Source: JBCBSZ01 sp039818945
Lineage (GTDB): Bacteria; Actinomycetota; Acidimicrobiia; Acidimicrobiales; Poriferisodalaceae
Assembly: GCA_039818945.1 (NCBI GenBank)
Contig: JBCBSZ010000014.1
Coordinates: forward strand, 1-64,000
Direction: 5' to 3'
Length of the DNA: 64,000 nucleotides
Shown one piece after another: positions 1 through 9,270 of the stretch; the first letter of the stretch is position 1, and each line of letters begins with the position of its first letter. Made by a program: the position numbers and the translations under genes. The notes below the pieces were generated by a model, which searched no databases, was not told the DNA's origin, and worked only from the letters and a program-made list of their open reading frames with translations.

Positions 1-2
1 GC

Positions 3-2027
3 CGTTGGTGCCGAATCGGCACCAACGGCGACGCCGACTTCGCCCTCGACGACAACGGCCAACGCATCCAAGACATCACCTTCACCGAACCCACCACCAG
101 CCCAACGGCAGGAGCGGACGCTCTCCCGCTCGAGGCGTCGGCCACCAGCGGGCTTCCCGTCGCCTACGCCGCCAGCGGTCCGTGCCGCATCGAGGACGCT
201 GCGCTCCTCGTCGAGGAGACCGGCATCTGCACCCTGACGATCTCCCAACCCGGCGACGACGTCTGGGCCCCTGCCCCCGACCTCGAGATCGAGTTCGACG
301 TCGGCGCCGGCCAACAAGAGATCGTCTTCGAACCGCCCGAGGTTCTCGCCGCCGACGACCCACCCCTTGAGCTCGACGCCACCGCGACCAGTGAGCTCCC
401 CGTCGAGTACTCAGCCGACGGAGCCTGCGAGATCATCGACGACACCCTCGTGGTCACCGAAGAAGGCACCTGCACCCTCACCATCACCCAACCCGGCGAC
501 GAGACCTGGCAACCCGTCGAACGCGTGCTCAGCCTCGAGGTCGGACCGCCCGCCAACCGCCAAGCCCAGAGCCTCTCGTTCGCATCGCCGGGCAACTTCC
601 CCAATGGCACCAGCGTGAGGCTGCGCGCCTCGGCCAGCAGCGGGCTCCCCGTCGGCTACACCACCTCGGGTGCGTGCCGCGCCAGCGGCACCACCCTCAC
701 CCCTACCCGCGGCGGCAGCTGCACCATCACCGCCTCCCAGCCCGGCAACGGTGAATGGCTCCGAGCCACCTCCGTCACACGTTCGGTGACCGTGACCCCC
801 GGCGACGGCGGCACCATCACGTTCCTCTTGCCGAGCCAGCTGCAGACCGGGCAGACGTTCCCCCTGCCCGGTCTGACGACCCGTGGCCTGCCGGTCACCT
901 ACGAAGCCGAGGGAGCGTGCTCGGTCGACGGCCGAACGCTCAGCGCCGACTCCGACGGCACGTGCACGGTCACCGGGACCCATCCCGGCAACGCCGACTG
1001 GAGCGCGGTGAGCGTCGTCCAGACCACGCAGGTCGCCACGGTGGTCGATCCGCCCGATCCGCAGACCATCAACTTCGCGCCGATCCCATCGCTCCGGGTC
1101 GGCGACTCCGCACCGCTGACGGCGACCGCCACGAGCGGTCTCGACGTCACGTTCACCGCGACGACCGACACGTGCTCGGTGTCCGGCTCGACCGTGACCG
1201 GCGTCGCCACCGGCACGTGCGAGATCATCGCCAGCCAACCCGGCAACGCCGACTGGGCCGCAGCCGACCCGGTCCCCAACTCCGGCACGGTGAGCGGCCG
1301 GATCCCGACGATCACCATCACCGTCTCGGGCCCGCTCTTCGTCAACCAGACCGCCACGGTCACCGCCACCTCCACGAGCGGCCTCCCGGTCACCCTCACC
1401 GCCACCGGTGACTGCCGCCTCGCGGGCGCCACCCTCACCGGCACCGCCGAGGGGACCTGCACCATCACCGCCAACCAGGCCGGCGACACCGAGTGGGCCG
1501 CTGCCACCGAGACCCAGTCGATCTCCGTGAACCTGCGACCACAGGAGATCACGATCGACGGCCCGTCGTCCTCCCCGGCGAACCGGTCGTTCGGGGTCAC
1601 CGCCACGGCCACCAGCGGTCTGCCCGTCTCGCTCCAAACCGAAGGACCGTGCAGCTTCGATGGGCCGACGGTGTTCCCGTCCGGGGAGGGCCAGTGCACG
1701 ATCACCGCTTCTCAGGGTGGCAACACCGAGTGGGCAGCGGCTGACGATGTCGTGCTGGTCGTCCAGCTGACCGCACGCGAGTTCACGGTCTCGGTGACCG
1801 TCGGCCCCGACGGCTCGGTGACGGGTTCCGGCATCTCCTGTCCGGGAACGTGCACCACGAGCGTCGTGGACGGGACGAGGCTCGTGCTGATCGCCCGCGA
1901 GGACGAGGGCTCAGGGCTCTCGGTGCGTTGGGAGGGCGCCTGCGAAGGCCAGAGCGGACGGGAGTGCACGCTCACGATCGAGAGGAACACCTCGATCACG
2001 GCCAACTTCGAGTTCGACGACTTCTGA
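3..2027 (+). CDS. Secreted Ig-like repeat protein, 5' end outside window
   Basis: The reading frame is open from base 3, so the N-terminus lies to the left. The visible 674 residues hold seven tandem units of about 80-90 residues. Each has an 'ATSGLPV' strand, a Gly-x-Cys, and a second Cys in a 'CTITASQPGNxxW' strand, so each unit probably carries one disulfide. The last 80 residues resemble the bacterial InlB-B-type repeat ('CPGTCTTSVVDGT', then 'WEGACEG' and 'ITANF'). This architecture is typical of large extracellular adhesin-like proteins of actinobacteria. The substrate or partner is unknown. An ATG at 450 opens the same frame but lies inside repeat 2, so it is not a credible start. The gene reads in the same direction as the CIS cargo gene, 105 bp downstream. 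Confidence 0.75.
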   Translation, partial: RWCRIGTNGDADFALDDNGQRIQDITFTEPTTSPTAGADALPLEASATSGLPVAYAASGPCRIEDAALLVEETGICTLTISQPGDDVWAPAPDLEIEFDVGAGQQEIVFEPPEVLAADDPPLELDATATSELPVEYSADGACEIIDDTLVVTEEGTCTLTITQPGDETWQPVERVLSLEVGPPANRQAQSLSFASPGNFPNGTSVRLRASASSGLPVGYTTSGACRASGTTLTPTRGGSCTITASQPGNGEWLRATSVTRSVTVTPGDGGTITFLLPSQLQTGQTFPLPGLTTRGLPVTYEAEGACSVDGRTLSADSDGTCTVTGTHPGNADWSAVSVVQTTQVATVVDPPDPQTINFAPIPSLRVGDSAPLTATATSGLDVTFTATTDTCSVSGSTVTGVATGTCEIIASQPGNADWAAADPVPNSGTVSGRIPTITITVSGPLFVNQTATVTATSTSGLPVTLTATGDCRLAGATLTGTAEGTCTITANQAGDTEWAAATETQSISVNLRPQEITIDGPSSSPANRSFGVTATATSGLPVSLQTEGPCSFDGPTVFPSGEGQCTITASQGGNTEWAAADDVVLVVQLTAREFTVSVTVGPDGSVTGSGISCPGTCTTSVVDGTRLVLIAREDEGSGLSVRWEGACEGQSGRECTLTIERNTSITANFEFDDF

Positions 2028-2032
2028 CCCGG

Positions 2033-2046
2033 TGCCCGTTCGGGCA
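2033..2046 (+). terminator. Small hairpin after the repeat protein
   Basis: TGCCCG and CGGGCA form a perfect 6-bp stem a few bases beyond the stop codon at 2027. The loop is only two bases, or four if the inner pair stays open. There is no U-tract, which is common for actinobacterial terminators. The call rests on position and symmetry only. Confidence 0.3.
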
Positions 2047-2132
2047 GCGATGACCGCCGGACGGACCTACCCGCCGCCCAGGCTGGTCGCCACCCTGGAG
2101 GCCGTTGCGCCCGCGGTGGACAGAGGGGCCAG

Positions 2133-5100
2133 GTGACCGCACGGATCGATCGCGAACCGGCGCCAGCCGAGCACGTTCCGAAGGCCGACCCGGCGCGGCC
2201 CGAGGTCTCGCAGGCAGCGAAGACCCCGGCATCTGCGCGGCGCCGTCCCCGGATGGCGCGGCCGACGGCCATCGCGATGCAGCGGCGGGCCGGCAACCGT
2301 GCCGTCGCCCAGCTCCTGCGAGCCGAGCCGGCCGCCACCGACCGGGCACCCGGGGTCGATGCCCAGCCAGCCACGTCGACCCGACCGGAGTCGCCGCCGC
2401 CGACGACCGCCCCCGGCGGGGCGGGACCGCCCGGGCAACCACCCCGCGACGGGGCGCCGCCGCCGGCCGCACCGAGCGAGCCCGGGGTCGGAGGTCCCGG
2501 CGGCGATCGCCCGACCGCTGAGCGAGCGCGCTCGAACGGGGCCGAACCGGTCGCGGGCCCCGCCGGAGGTGGGAACGGCTCGGCGCCAGCGCCGTCCGGA
2601 GCCCCCACCGCAGGGCCGCCGGCTGGGACGGGCGCGAGCGGTCCGTCAGCCGTGGACGCCTTCGCCGAACGGGCGCGACGCTCCGGCGAGCAGGCAGCCA
2701 CGCACCCCACCGGCTCGTCGCAGGCCGCCGGCGCCCAGGGCGCATCGAAGCCGCCGCCCAACGATGTCGCCAGCCAGGCCGCGGCCGCGCAGGTCGGCGA
2801 CATGGATCGCACCAAACCGGCGCCCTTCGACAAGGCGGCCTTCATGGCTGCGGTCCGGGCCCAGGTGCGCCAGGCCGCCCCCCGCAACCTCGACGAGGCC
2901 GACGACTTCGCCGGATCCGGCGCGGCCGGCCGCATCCGCGACGGCATCAAGGGCACCGTCGACGGCACCACGGAGCGCGCCGCGGGACCCGTCGCCGACG
3001 TGACCGAGGCTCCGCCGGATCCGGCCCGGGGAACTCCGAAGCCGGTGACCCCGCAGGCGCCGCTCACACCCGGGGCTCCCCCACCGCCGACCGGCGCCGA
3101 GCAGGTGGTGCCGCCCCGCCGCCCGGCCCCGGCGACCGATCTGTCCGCCGGGCCGGCCGAGGTCGACCAGCAGATGGCCGAGGCCGAGATCACCGACCAG
3201 GACCTGTCCAACTCCAACGAGCCCGAGCTCGAGGGCGCGCTCGAGCAGAAGCGCGAGCTGGCTGCGCACGCACGGACCGCACCGGCGCAGGCCCGTGCCG
3301 ACGAGGCGCAGCTGCGCGACCAGACCCGGGCCGAGCAGGCACCCGTCGAGACGAGCGCGCGGGGCGAGATGGGTGCGCTCCGCAACGCCGCCTTCGTGGC
3401 GACGGGTGCACGGCGGGAGGCGACCCAGACCGAGGACGAGTCGCGCCGGGCCGAGGTCGCGAAGCAGCTCGAGCAGATCCACACCCAGACCAAGACCGAG
3501 GTCGAGCAGATCCTCGCCGGGCTCGACGCCAAGGTCGCGACCGAGTTCGACGCCGGCGAGGCGAGGGCCCGTCAGCGCTTCGAGCAGTACGTCGACGCTC
3601 GGATGTCGGCGTACAAGGACCGGCGCTACTCGGGCCTGACCGGCAAGGGCCGATGGCTCCGGGACAAGTTCATGGGCCTCCCCTCCGAGGTGAACCGATT
3701 CTTCGACGAGGGGCGCCGGCTCTACCTCGCCGAGATGGACCGGACCATCGCCGCCGTCGCCGACGTCGTCGGGACGGGCCTGACCGATGCGAAGAACCGG
3801 ATCGCCGAGGGGCGCCGCCAGGTCGACGAGTACGTCGCATCGCTCCCCCGCGACCTGCGCCAGGTCGGCCAGGAGGCGGCCGACGACATGGACGCCCGGT
3901 TCGGCGAGCTCGAACAGTCCGTCGACGCCAAACGGGACGCTCTCGTGCGCGACGTCGCCCAGCGGTACCAGCAGGCCAACGAGGCGATCGATGCCCGCAT
4001 CGAGCAGCTGCAGGCCGAGAACCAGGGCATCGTCGGTCGCGTCGTCGGCGCCATCGGCGGTGCGATCCGCAAGATCCTCGAGATCAAGGAGATGCTCTCC
4101 TCGGTGCTGTCGACGGTGGCGTCGGCGGTCATGGCGATCATCCGCGACCCCGGTGGCTTCGTCAGCAAGCTCTTCGGCGGCATCAAGCAGGGCTTCGAGC
4201 GCTTCGTCGGCAACATCGGACCGCACCTCCGCCGCGGCCTGGTCGCCTGGCTGACCGGCACGATGGCCGCCGGTGGGATCCAGCTCCCGGAGCGCTGGGA
4301 TCTCAAGGGCATCCTGTCGCTGGTCCTGCAGATCCTCGGTCTGGTGTGGTCGAACGTCCGGCGCATCATCGTCACGCGCATCGGCGAGCCGGTGATGGCT
4401 CGGCTGGAGTCGACGGTGGGCTTCTTCCAGAACATCGCCTCGGGCGGCCTCGCCGCCGTGTGGTCGTTCATCGTCGACAAGGTCGGCGACATCAAGGAGA
4501 TGGTGTTCGGCAAGATCAAGGAGTTCTTGATCGAGCGGGTCATCAAGGCCGGCATCGTCTGGCTGATCAGCCTGCTGAACCCGGCCGGAGCGCTGTTCAA
4601 GGTCGCGAAGGCGATCTACGACGTCGTGACGTTCTTCGTCCAGCGGGCGGCCCAGATCGGCCAGCTCCTGTCGTCGATCTACCGCAGCGTCCGGGCCGTC
4701 GCCAGCGGCGCCTTCGGGTCCGTGGCCGGCTTCGTCGAGGACGCGCTCGCGAGGTCGATCCCCGTCGCCATCGGCTTCCTCGCCAGCCTGCTCGGCCTCG
4801 GCGGCATCGCCGACAAGGTCAAGGGGATCATCGAAGCGATCCGCAAGCCCATCAACGCCGCCATCGGCAAGGTCGTCGACCTCGCCCTCCGCTTCGCCCG
4901 GCCCCTCATCTCGGCGATGGGCCGGGGCGCAGCCCGGGTCCGCTCCGGCGTCGACAGGGCCAAGGCGTGGGGCAGACAGCAGGCCGGCAAGGCCAAGGCG
5001 AAGCTCTCCGCTGGAGCCAAGCGGGTCCGGGAGAAGCTCGGCATCAAGACCGCCGAGGAGCAGGCAGACCTGCGGGCCTCACAGATGACCGAGGCCGAGA

Positions 5101-5822
5101 AGGACGCCACCCTCGACGCCGCCCTCGCCGAAGCCAAGCCCTTCGCCGAGAGGAGCAAGGACGACATCGGCCTGAAGGCCGGCCTCCTCCACTACCAGCG
5201 CAAGCACAAGCTCCGCTCGCTGGTGCGCCGCGGCCAGGGCCCGCAGTACGAACTGGTCGCTCAGCTCACGCCCGACGAGAAGAAGGTCGACTACAAGCGC
5301 GCTGCGGGCGATGCGGACCAGTCCACCGGGCTTCGAGCCGGTGACAAGGTCCTCGTGCTCACCGCCGGAGATCAGTGGGAGACCGCAGACCACGCCGAGT
5401 ACGTCGACGCCGTCGAGATGTACGGACAGCCGTTCGCACGGTTCCGGCTGACCGTCAAGACCCGAGGTGCAGGGATGATCTCCATCCCTGTTGCAGACAG
5501 TCATCGCTGGCGCAAGAAGGAGCGTCAACGTCGCGAGCCGCACGTGATGAAGCTGACGATCGTCGTCGACGGCCGGGAAGTCGCCAGCGAGACGTTCGTG
5601 AGTGGCGAGATGACGAAGGAGCAGTATGAACTGGGGTGGCCCGAGAGCGCGCTGGCAACTCACACTGAGCGGAAGGCCCTGCGGAAGTATGAGGAGTACC
5701 TTCGCCCAGGCGCTGTGTGGACCATGACCGGCCACTATCTGGCCTGCAAGCGCTGCAAGCACCACCTGAGGCGAGCAGCGGACAGCGGTGCGACGATCGT
5801 CTATCAACCCGGCGGCTTCTAG
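2133..5822 (+). CDS. Large CIS-associated cargo protein with C-terminal deaminase-type toxin domain
   Basis: The protein has 1229 residues and starts at GTG, with AGAGGGG just upstream. Residues 50-65 carry 'MQRRAGNRAVAQLL', a motif typical of proteins encoded beside actinobacterial contractile injection systems. Residues 70-360 are Pro/Ala/Gly-rich. Residues 360-620 are charged coiled coil, and 630-1000 hold amphipathic or hydrophobic helices resembling a tape-measure or pore segment. The last 60 residues contain H1177-T-E1179 and C1205-K-R-C1208. This is the H-x-E plus C-x-x-C zinc signature of the cytidine deaminase superfamily, with 25 residues between the Glu and the first Cys. From about base 5440 codon use becomes visibly less GC-biased, as expected for an exchanged toxin tip. 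The stop codon abuts the ATG of the next gene. I infer a polymorphic toxin loaded in or on the CIS. It could also be a tape measure. Confidence 0.65.
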   Translation: MTARIDREPAPAEHVPKADPARPEVSQAAKTPASARRRPRMARPTAIAMQRRAGNRAVAQLLRAEPAATDRAPGVDAQPATSTRPESPPPTTAPGGAGPPGQPPRDGAPPPAAPSEPGVGGPGGDRPTAERARSNGAEPVAGPAGGGNGSAPAPSGAPTAGPPAGTGASGPSAVDAFAERARRSGEQAATHPTGSSQAAGAQGASKPPPNDVASQAAAAQVGDMDRTKPAPFDKAAFMAAVRAQVRQAAPRNLDEADDFAGSGAAGRIRDGIKGTVDGTTERAAGPVADVTEAPPDPARGTPKPVTPQAPLTPGAPPPPTGAEQVVPPRRPAPATDLSAGPAEVDQQMAEAEITDQDLSNSNEPELEGALEQKRELAAHARTAPAQARADEAQLRDQTRAEQAPVETSARGEMGALRNAAFVATGARREATQTEDESRRAEVAKQLEQIHTQTKTEVEQILAGLDAKVATEFDAGEARARQRFEQYVDARMSAYKDRRYSGLTGKGRWLRDKFMGLPSEVNRFFDEGRRLYLAEMDRTIAAVADVVGTGLTDAKNRIAEGRRQVDEYVASLPRDLRQVGQEAADDMDARFGELEQSVDAKRDALVRDVAQRYQQANEAIDARIEQLQAENQGIVGRVVGAIGGAIRKILEIKEMLSSVLSTVASAVMAIIRDPGGFVSKLFGGIKQGFERFVGNIGPHLRRGLVAWLTGTMAAGGIQLPERWDLKGILSLVLQILGLVWSNVRRIIVTRIGEPVMARLESTVGFFQNIASGGLAAVWSFIVDKVGDIKEMVFGKIKEFLIERVIKAGIVWLISLLNPAGALFKVAKAIYDVVTFFVQRAAQIGQLLSSIYRSVRAVASGAFGSVAGFVEDALARSIPVAIGFLASLLGLGGIADKVKGIIEAIRKPINAAIGKVVDLALRFARPLISAMGRGAARVRSGVDRAKAWGRQQAGKAKAKLSAGAKRVREKLGIKTAEEQADLRASQMTEAEKDATLDAALAEAKPFAERSKDDIGLKAGLLHYQRKHKLRSLVRRGQGPQYELVAQLTPDEKKVDYKRAAGDADQSTGLRAGDKVLVLTAGDQWETADHAEYVDAVEMYGQPFARFRLTVKTRGAGMISIPVADSHRWRKKERQRREPHVMKLTIVVDGREVASETFVSGEMTKEQYELGWPESALATHTERKALRKYEEYLRPGAVWTMTGHYLACKRCKHHLRRAADSGATIVYQPGGF

Positions 5823-6242
5823 ATGAGCGATCCAGGACCCACATCTGACGCCTTCGTCGTCCGGCGATGGGCGGCTCGGCATTACCTGGATGAGCACCTC
5901 GCCGTGTTGTCCTTGATGAGCGAGCACGACCCTCCGCGCGAGATGCACCTTCAGCGCGATGTTGTCGCCCAGCGCGGAGCTGGCGTGGAGATGGCAATCA
6001 CGGACGAGGTGGGCGCAACGGTGTACGGAGGCCTGCTCGGATGGGATGCATCACCGGACGAGGGGAGCCTGTTGCTGTCAGACGCTGCTGCGCACGAACT
6101 CGGTTTCACACGAACGGTGCGCATCGTGTTCCCGGCGGAGTCGAACTCCTCACAACAACTCGTGGCGTGCCTTGGTTGGATCGTCGAGCCCCTCGGCCGA
6201 GCCATCCCTCAGGCCTTCGTCGAGACCGAGGATCCGGCCTAG
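5823..6242 (+). CDS. Candidate immunity protein for the deaminase toxin
   Basis: This protein of 139 residues is acidic, without signal peptide or membrane segment. Its ATG follows the toxin stop codon with no gap, so the two genes should be cotranscribed and translationally coupled. I do not recognise the family. It reads as a compact alpha/beta protein with a C-terminal 'LGWIVEPLGRAIPQAF' stretch. Small acidic cytoplasmic proteins directly behind polymorphic toxin genes are typically cognate immunity proteins, which is the main argument here. As with the toxin tip, its base composition is lower in GC than the structural genes. It could instead be an adaptor or chaperone for loading the cargo. 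Confidence 0.5.
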   Translation: MSDPGPTSDAFVVRRWAARHYLDEHLAVLSLMSEHDPPREMHLQRDVVAQRGAGVEMAITDEVGATVYGGLLGWDASPDEGSLLLSDAAAHELGFTRTVRIVFPAESNSSQQLVACLGWIVEPLGRAIPQAFVETEDPA

Positions 6243-6285
6243 CTGGCCCGGATGGCCGCTGTGGACCGCGCCGAGACCTCGTCGT

Positions 6286-6301
6286 CTCGAGCAGGCTCGA
6301 G
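6286..6301. terminator. Weak hairpin between convergent genes
   Basis: Two CTCGAG hexamers separated by CAGG can form a 6-bp stem in the 91-bp gap between the immunity gene and the convergent tail gene. The position suits a bidirectional terminator, but the stem is short. Confidence 0.3.
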
Positions 6302-6333
6302 GCCACGCCAGTCAGAGAGCCGCTGGGCAGGTG

Positions 6334-6873
6334 TCAGTCGCTGCGGGCCAGTCGCGTGGTGAAGCGGAGCTGGGTGCTCGGCGGCAGGAAGGACTGGATT
6401 ACGGTCGGCACCTGGCTCCCGCTCTCGCCGCCGGTCACCGTGACCCGCACGTCGGTGCGGGCCTCGCCCTCGGGCGCGGCGCCCGGGTCGAACGTCGTCC
6501 ACACGCCACCGCCGTCGTCGACCTCGACCTCGCCTCCGGTCAGCGCCTCGACCAGCTGGCCGAGGGCGTCGGCGGTCCCGCGGCGTTGCTGCAGCTTGGC
6601 GATGCGGTCGATGGTGCGGCGACTCCTCGTCTCGTCCCAGCTCGGATCGATCTCCACGCCGAACCACGCGGCCAGCCAGGCGACGAAGTCGATCGGCGCG
6701 GTCTCGGGATCGATGTAGGCGTTGAGGTTGTCGAGGGTGAGCAGCACCGGTGCGAGCACCTCGTCGAGCCCATCGACGAAGCTCGCCGTCATGTCGTCGG
6801 TGCGCAGGACGGCCGGCAGCGCCTCCGCCAAGGGTCGCGAGGTCGGGAGCCCGGGCAGGCCGACGCGAGACAT
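6334..6873 (-). CDS. CIS phage tail protein I-like baseplate component
   Basis: The 179-residue product has the pattern of phage tail protein I / Afp12-like proteins: 'FVDGLDEVLAPVLLTLDN', 'PIDFVAWLAAWFGVEID' and 'RRTIDRIAKLQQRRGTADAL'. In contractile systems this subunit caps the baseplate wedge and connects it to fibres or to the cell-surface interface. The ATG at 6873 overlaps the TGA of the baseplate J gene by one base (TGATG), so the genes are translationally coupled. It is the last gene of the structural operon, and no tail-fibre gene follows. The longer open frame upstream is an antisense-frame shadow of baseplate J. Confidence 0.82.
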   Translation of the reverse strand: MSRVGLPGLPTSRPLAEALPAVLRTDDMTASFVDGLDEVLAPVLLTLDNLNAYIDPETAPIDFVAWLAAWFGVEIDPSWDETRSRRTIDRIAKLQQRRGTADALGQLVEALTGGEVEVDDGGGVWTTFDPGAAPEGEARTDVRVTVTGGESGSQVPTVIQSFLPPSTQLRFTTRLARSD

Positions 6874-8858
6874 CAGTTGTCCTCCGGACCGCGTACCTGG
6901 ATGCTGTGGCCCATCGGGAAGAAGAGGCTGTCCGGGTTCAGCGGGATGCGATCGGTCGCGGCCTGCCGCTCCTCGTTGGTCGGGTTGGTCGGGAACATCT
7001 GTGCGCCCTCGACGAACATCACGCCCTCGACCGCCTGCAGCACGCCGTAGAGCTCGCCGACGTGCAGCGGCCGGCCGTAGGGCCAGCCCTCGCCGTCGGG
7101 TCCTCCGACGAGCGGCGACAGGTACCCGTACAGCGCCTGCATCGCCTCCAGCTCGGCCCGGTCCCGATCGACGTTCGGCCCCACCCGGATGTCGGCGGCG
7201 ACCGTGACGCCGACGTAGCGCGACGGCCCGACCATCACCCTCGTGCCCACCATGCGTCGCGGGGCGAGGTAGGACTGGATCTCCTCGAGGAGGTCGGCGC
7301 CCGGCACGAGCTGGTCGAACCGGAACTCGCCGGTCGTCTCGAACGAACCGACGGTCGGCACCACGAACAGCTTCACCGCGACACCCTCGCCCGGCGATGC
7401 CGGCGCACCGTCCTCGCCCACCTCGACCGCCCGGACCCTCGCCACCCGGCCGCTCGCCTGATGGGCCAGGTACTCGTAGTCGGCGAGCGTCACCGCGCGA
7501 TCGCGGGTGCCGAGCACCAGCGGGCCTCGGTCCCGGGCGTTCTCCGGCGTCTCCGCGTCGAGCCCACCGGCTGCGGGCACGCGGTTCTCGACCTGCGAGA
7601 CGAACGGGATCGCCGACCGCAGGGTCACGATCTCGTTCCGGGCGACGTTGCCGTCGCGACCGCCGCCGGTGCGGTAGCGGCGCACGCGCAGTCGCGCTCC
7701 CTCGGGCGGGATCGCCCCGCGCTGGCGGATCGCGCCGTCGCCCTCGCGCACCGCCGGGCCGAACAGGACGACGCCGTCGTGGGCCTCGAGCTGCCAGTGG
7801 TGGTCCTCCACGTCGCTCTCGGCGAACGTCTGGACCTCCATCCACTCATCCCACCCCTCGCCGGTCGAGACCTCGAGCACGTGGGGCGTCTCGGAGCGGA
7901 CGACGGGCGCCCGGGTCAGCGCGAACCGCTGGCCGGCGGAACCGTCGGACACGCCGATGATCTCGGACTCGACGTCCTCGCCGTGGACGGCGACGGTCGT
8001 GCCGCCGACGGTCGAGGCCGAGATCTCCTCGAGGGTCGGCGTCGCCGTGTAGACGGCCTGGTCCTCCTCGGGCTCGGTGACGACGCAGCGGAGCCAGCCG
8101 GCGGTCCGGCCGAAGAGATCGGTCTCGGCGTGGCCCGCCGGGAGGTGGATCGTGACCGGGCCGGACTCGATGAAACCGCCGGTGCCGTCCTCGACGTCGC
8201 ACTCGACCCACCCGCCGTCGGTCATGGCCTCCCACATCAGCGGCGGGTCGTGACGGTCGATGCCGTCACCGTCGGGGCCGACGACGAGATCGAGGCGCAC
8301 CGAGCACGACGGCGCCGCGGCCGACAGCCCGACGAGCAGCGCGTCGCGCGGGCGGGGCACCTCGTTGAACAGGTCGAAGGGCTCCTCCCGGGCGAGCTCG
8401 TCGCGTCGTTCCTCCGGCGCGGCGTCGCCGTCGCCGAAGGTGAGGAGCTGGGTCATCTCGACGGGCACGATCGGCAGATCGGCGACCGTCGCGAACACGA
8501 CCGGGGGCCGGGCGCGGTGGCGACGCGTCGCCACCTCGGTGCCCCGCTCGATTAGGACCGTCTCGTCCAGCGGTGCCGACAGCCAGAACGTCACCGGCAC
8601 GGTGGCGGCCGACGGGGGCAGGCGATCGACGCCCATGAGCTCCAGGTACCGCAGGTACTGCTGATCGGGGACCCGGTTCAGGCGGTAGATCAGCTGGTCG
8701 ACCATGTAGGCGAAGGCCTCGATCAGGGTCACACCCGGATCGGAGACGTTGTGGTCGGTCCAGGCCGGGCACCGACGCTGCACCATGCGCTTCGCCTCGT
8801 CGACGAGCTCCTGGAAGCGGCGGTCGTCGAGGTTCGGTGCGTGCACGGAGATGGCCAT
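6873..8858 (-). CDS. CIS baseplate J-like wedge protein
   Basis: The 661-residue product starts 'MAISVHAPNLDDRRFQELVD' and continues with 'CPAWTDHNVSDPGVTLIEAF', the opening of the eCIS/actinobacterial baseplate J family (Afp11-like). The C-terminal half contains 'GGRDGNVARNEIVTLRS' and a late segment on position-dependent wedge contacts ('GELYGVLQAVEGV'). Baseplate J-type subunits form the wedge ring that triggers sheath contraction. The length suits the family. The gene lies 3 bp behind the gp25 gene and overlaps the tail protein I gene by one base. Confidence 0.88.
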   Translation of the reverse strand: MAISVHAPNLDDRRFQELVDEAKRMVQRRCPAWTDHNVSDPGVTLIEAFAYMVDQLIYRLNRVPDQQYLRYLELMGVDRLPPSAATVPVTFWLSAPLDETVLIERGTEVATRRHRARPPVVFATVADLPIVPVEMTQLLTFGDGDAAPEERRDELAREEPFDLFNEVPRPRDALLVGLSAAAPSCSVRLDLVVGPDGDGIDRHDPPLMWEAMTDGGWVECDVEDGTGGFIESGPVTIHLPAGHAETDLFGRTAGWLRCVVTEPEEDQAVYTATPTLEEISASTVGGTTVAVHGEDVESEIIGVSDGSAGQRFALTRAPVVRSETPHVLEVSTGEGWDEWMEVQTFAESDVEDHHWQLEAHDGVVLFGPAVREGDGAIRQRGAIPPEGARLRVRRYRTGGGRDGNVARNEIVTLRSAIPFVSQVENRVPAAGGLDAETPENARDRGPLVLGTRDRAVTLADYEYLAHQASGRVARVRAVEVGEDGAPASPGEGVAVKLFVVPTVGSFETTGEFRFDQLVPGADLLEEIQSYLAPRRMVGTRVMVGPSRYVGVTVAADIRVGPNVDRDRAELEAMQALYGYLSPLVGGPDGEGWPYGRPLHVGELYGVLQAVEGVMFVEGAQMFPTNPTNEERQAATDRIPLNPDSLFFPMGHSIQVRGPEDN

Positions 8859-8861
8859 GGC

Positions 8862-9266
8862 TCAGTCCTCGTGGGGGATCACGTAGAAGGGGAAGACCAG
8901 GTTGCGCGGGTCGTTGGTGTCGCGCAGCTGGTACCTGATGTCGATCAGGAGCAGGTTGTGCTCCTCGGTGTCGCGGTCGACCGCGACCTCGATCAGCTCG
9001 ATCCGCGGCTCCCACCGCTGCAGCGCGTCGGTGACCTCGGCCTCGAGGCGCGCCGCGGTGATGTGGTCGGCCGGTGCGAACACGTACTCGTGGATCGCGC
9101 AGCCGAACTCGGGCCGCATCGGCCGCTCCCCCGGCGCGGTCGCCAGGATCAGCCGGATGCTCTCGACGATCTCGTCGTGACCGTCGACGAGCGCGACGCC
9201 GCCGGTGCGATCGAGCCGCATCGGGAAGGCGACGCCGCTGCCGACGAAGGGGGTGGGATCCGTCAT
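8862..9266 (-). CDS. CIS gp25-like baseplate protein
   Basis: The 134-residue protein belongs to the GPW/gp25 family. It contains 'IRLILATAPGERPMRPEFGC', whose 'EFGC' element followed by 'IHEYVF' is the family hallmark, and a C-terminal beta strand 'LLLIDIRYQLRDTNDPRNLV'. In T4 phage and in Afp/PVC particles, gp25 joins the baseplate wedges to the first sheath ring. The gene sits between PAAR and baseplate J, the usual order in CIS operons, with 3-4 bp gaps. Confidence 0.9.
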   Translation of the reverse strand: MTDPTPFVGSGVAFPMRLDRTGGVALVDGHDEIVESIRLILATAPGERPMRPEFGCAIHEYVFAPADHITAARLEAEVTDALQRWEPRIELIEVAVDRDTEEHNLLLIDIRYQLRDTNDPRNLVFPFYVIPHED

Positions 9267-9270
9267 CGCA

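Noticed and set aside
411..1637. Long minus-strand frames under the repeat gene and under many other genes
   Set aside because: They are Arg/Gly/Pro-rich shadows without conserved motifs, produced by third-position GC bias of the real genes on the other strand.
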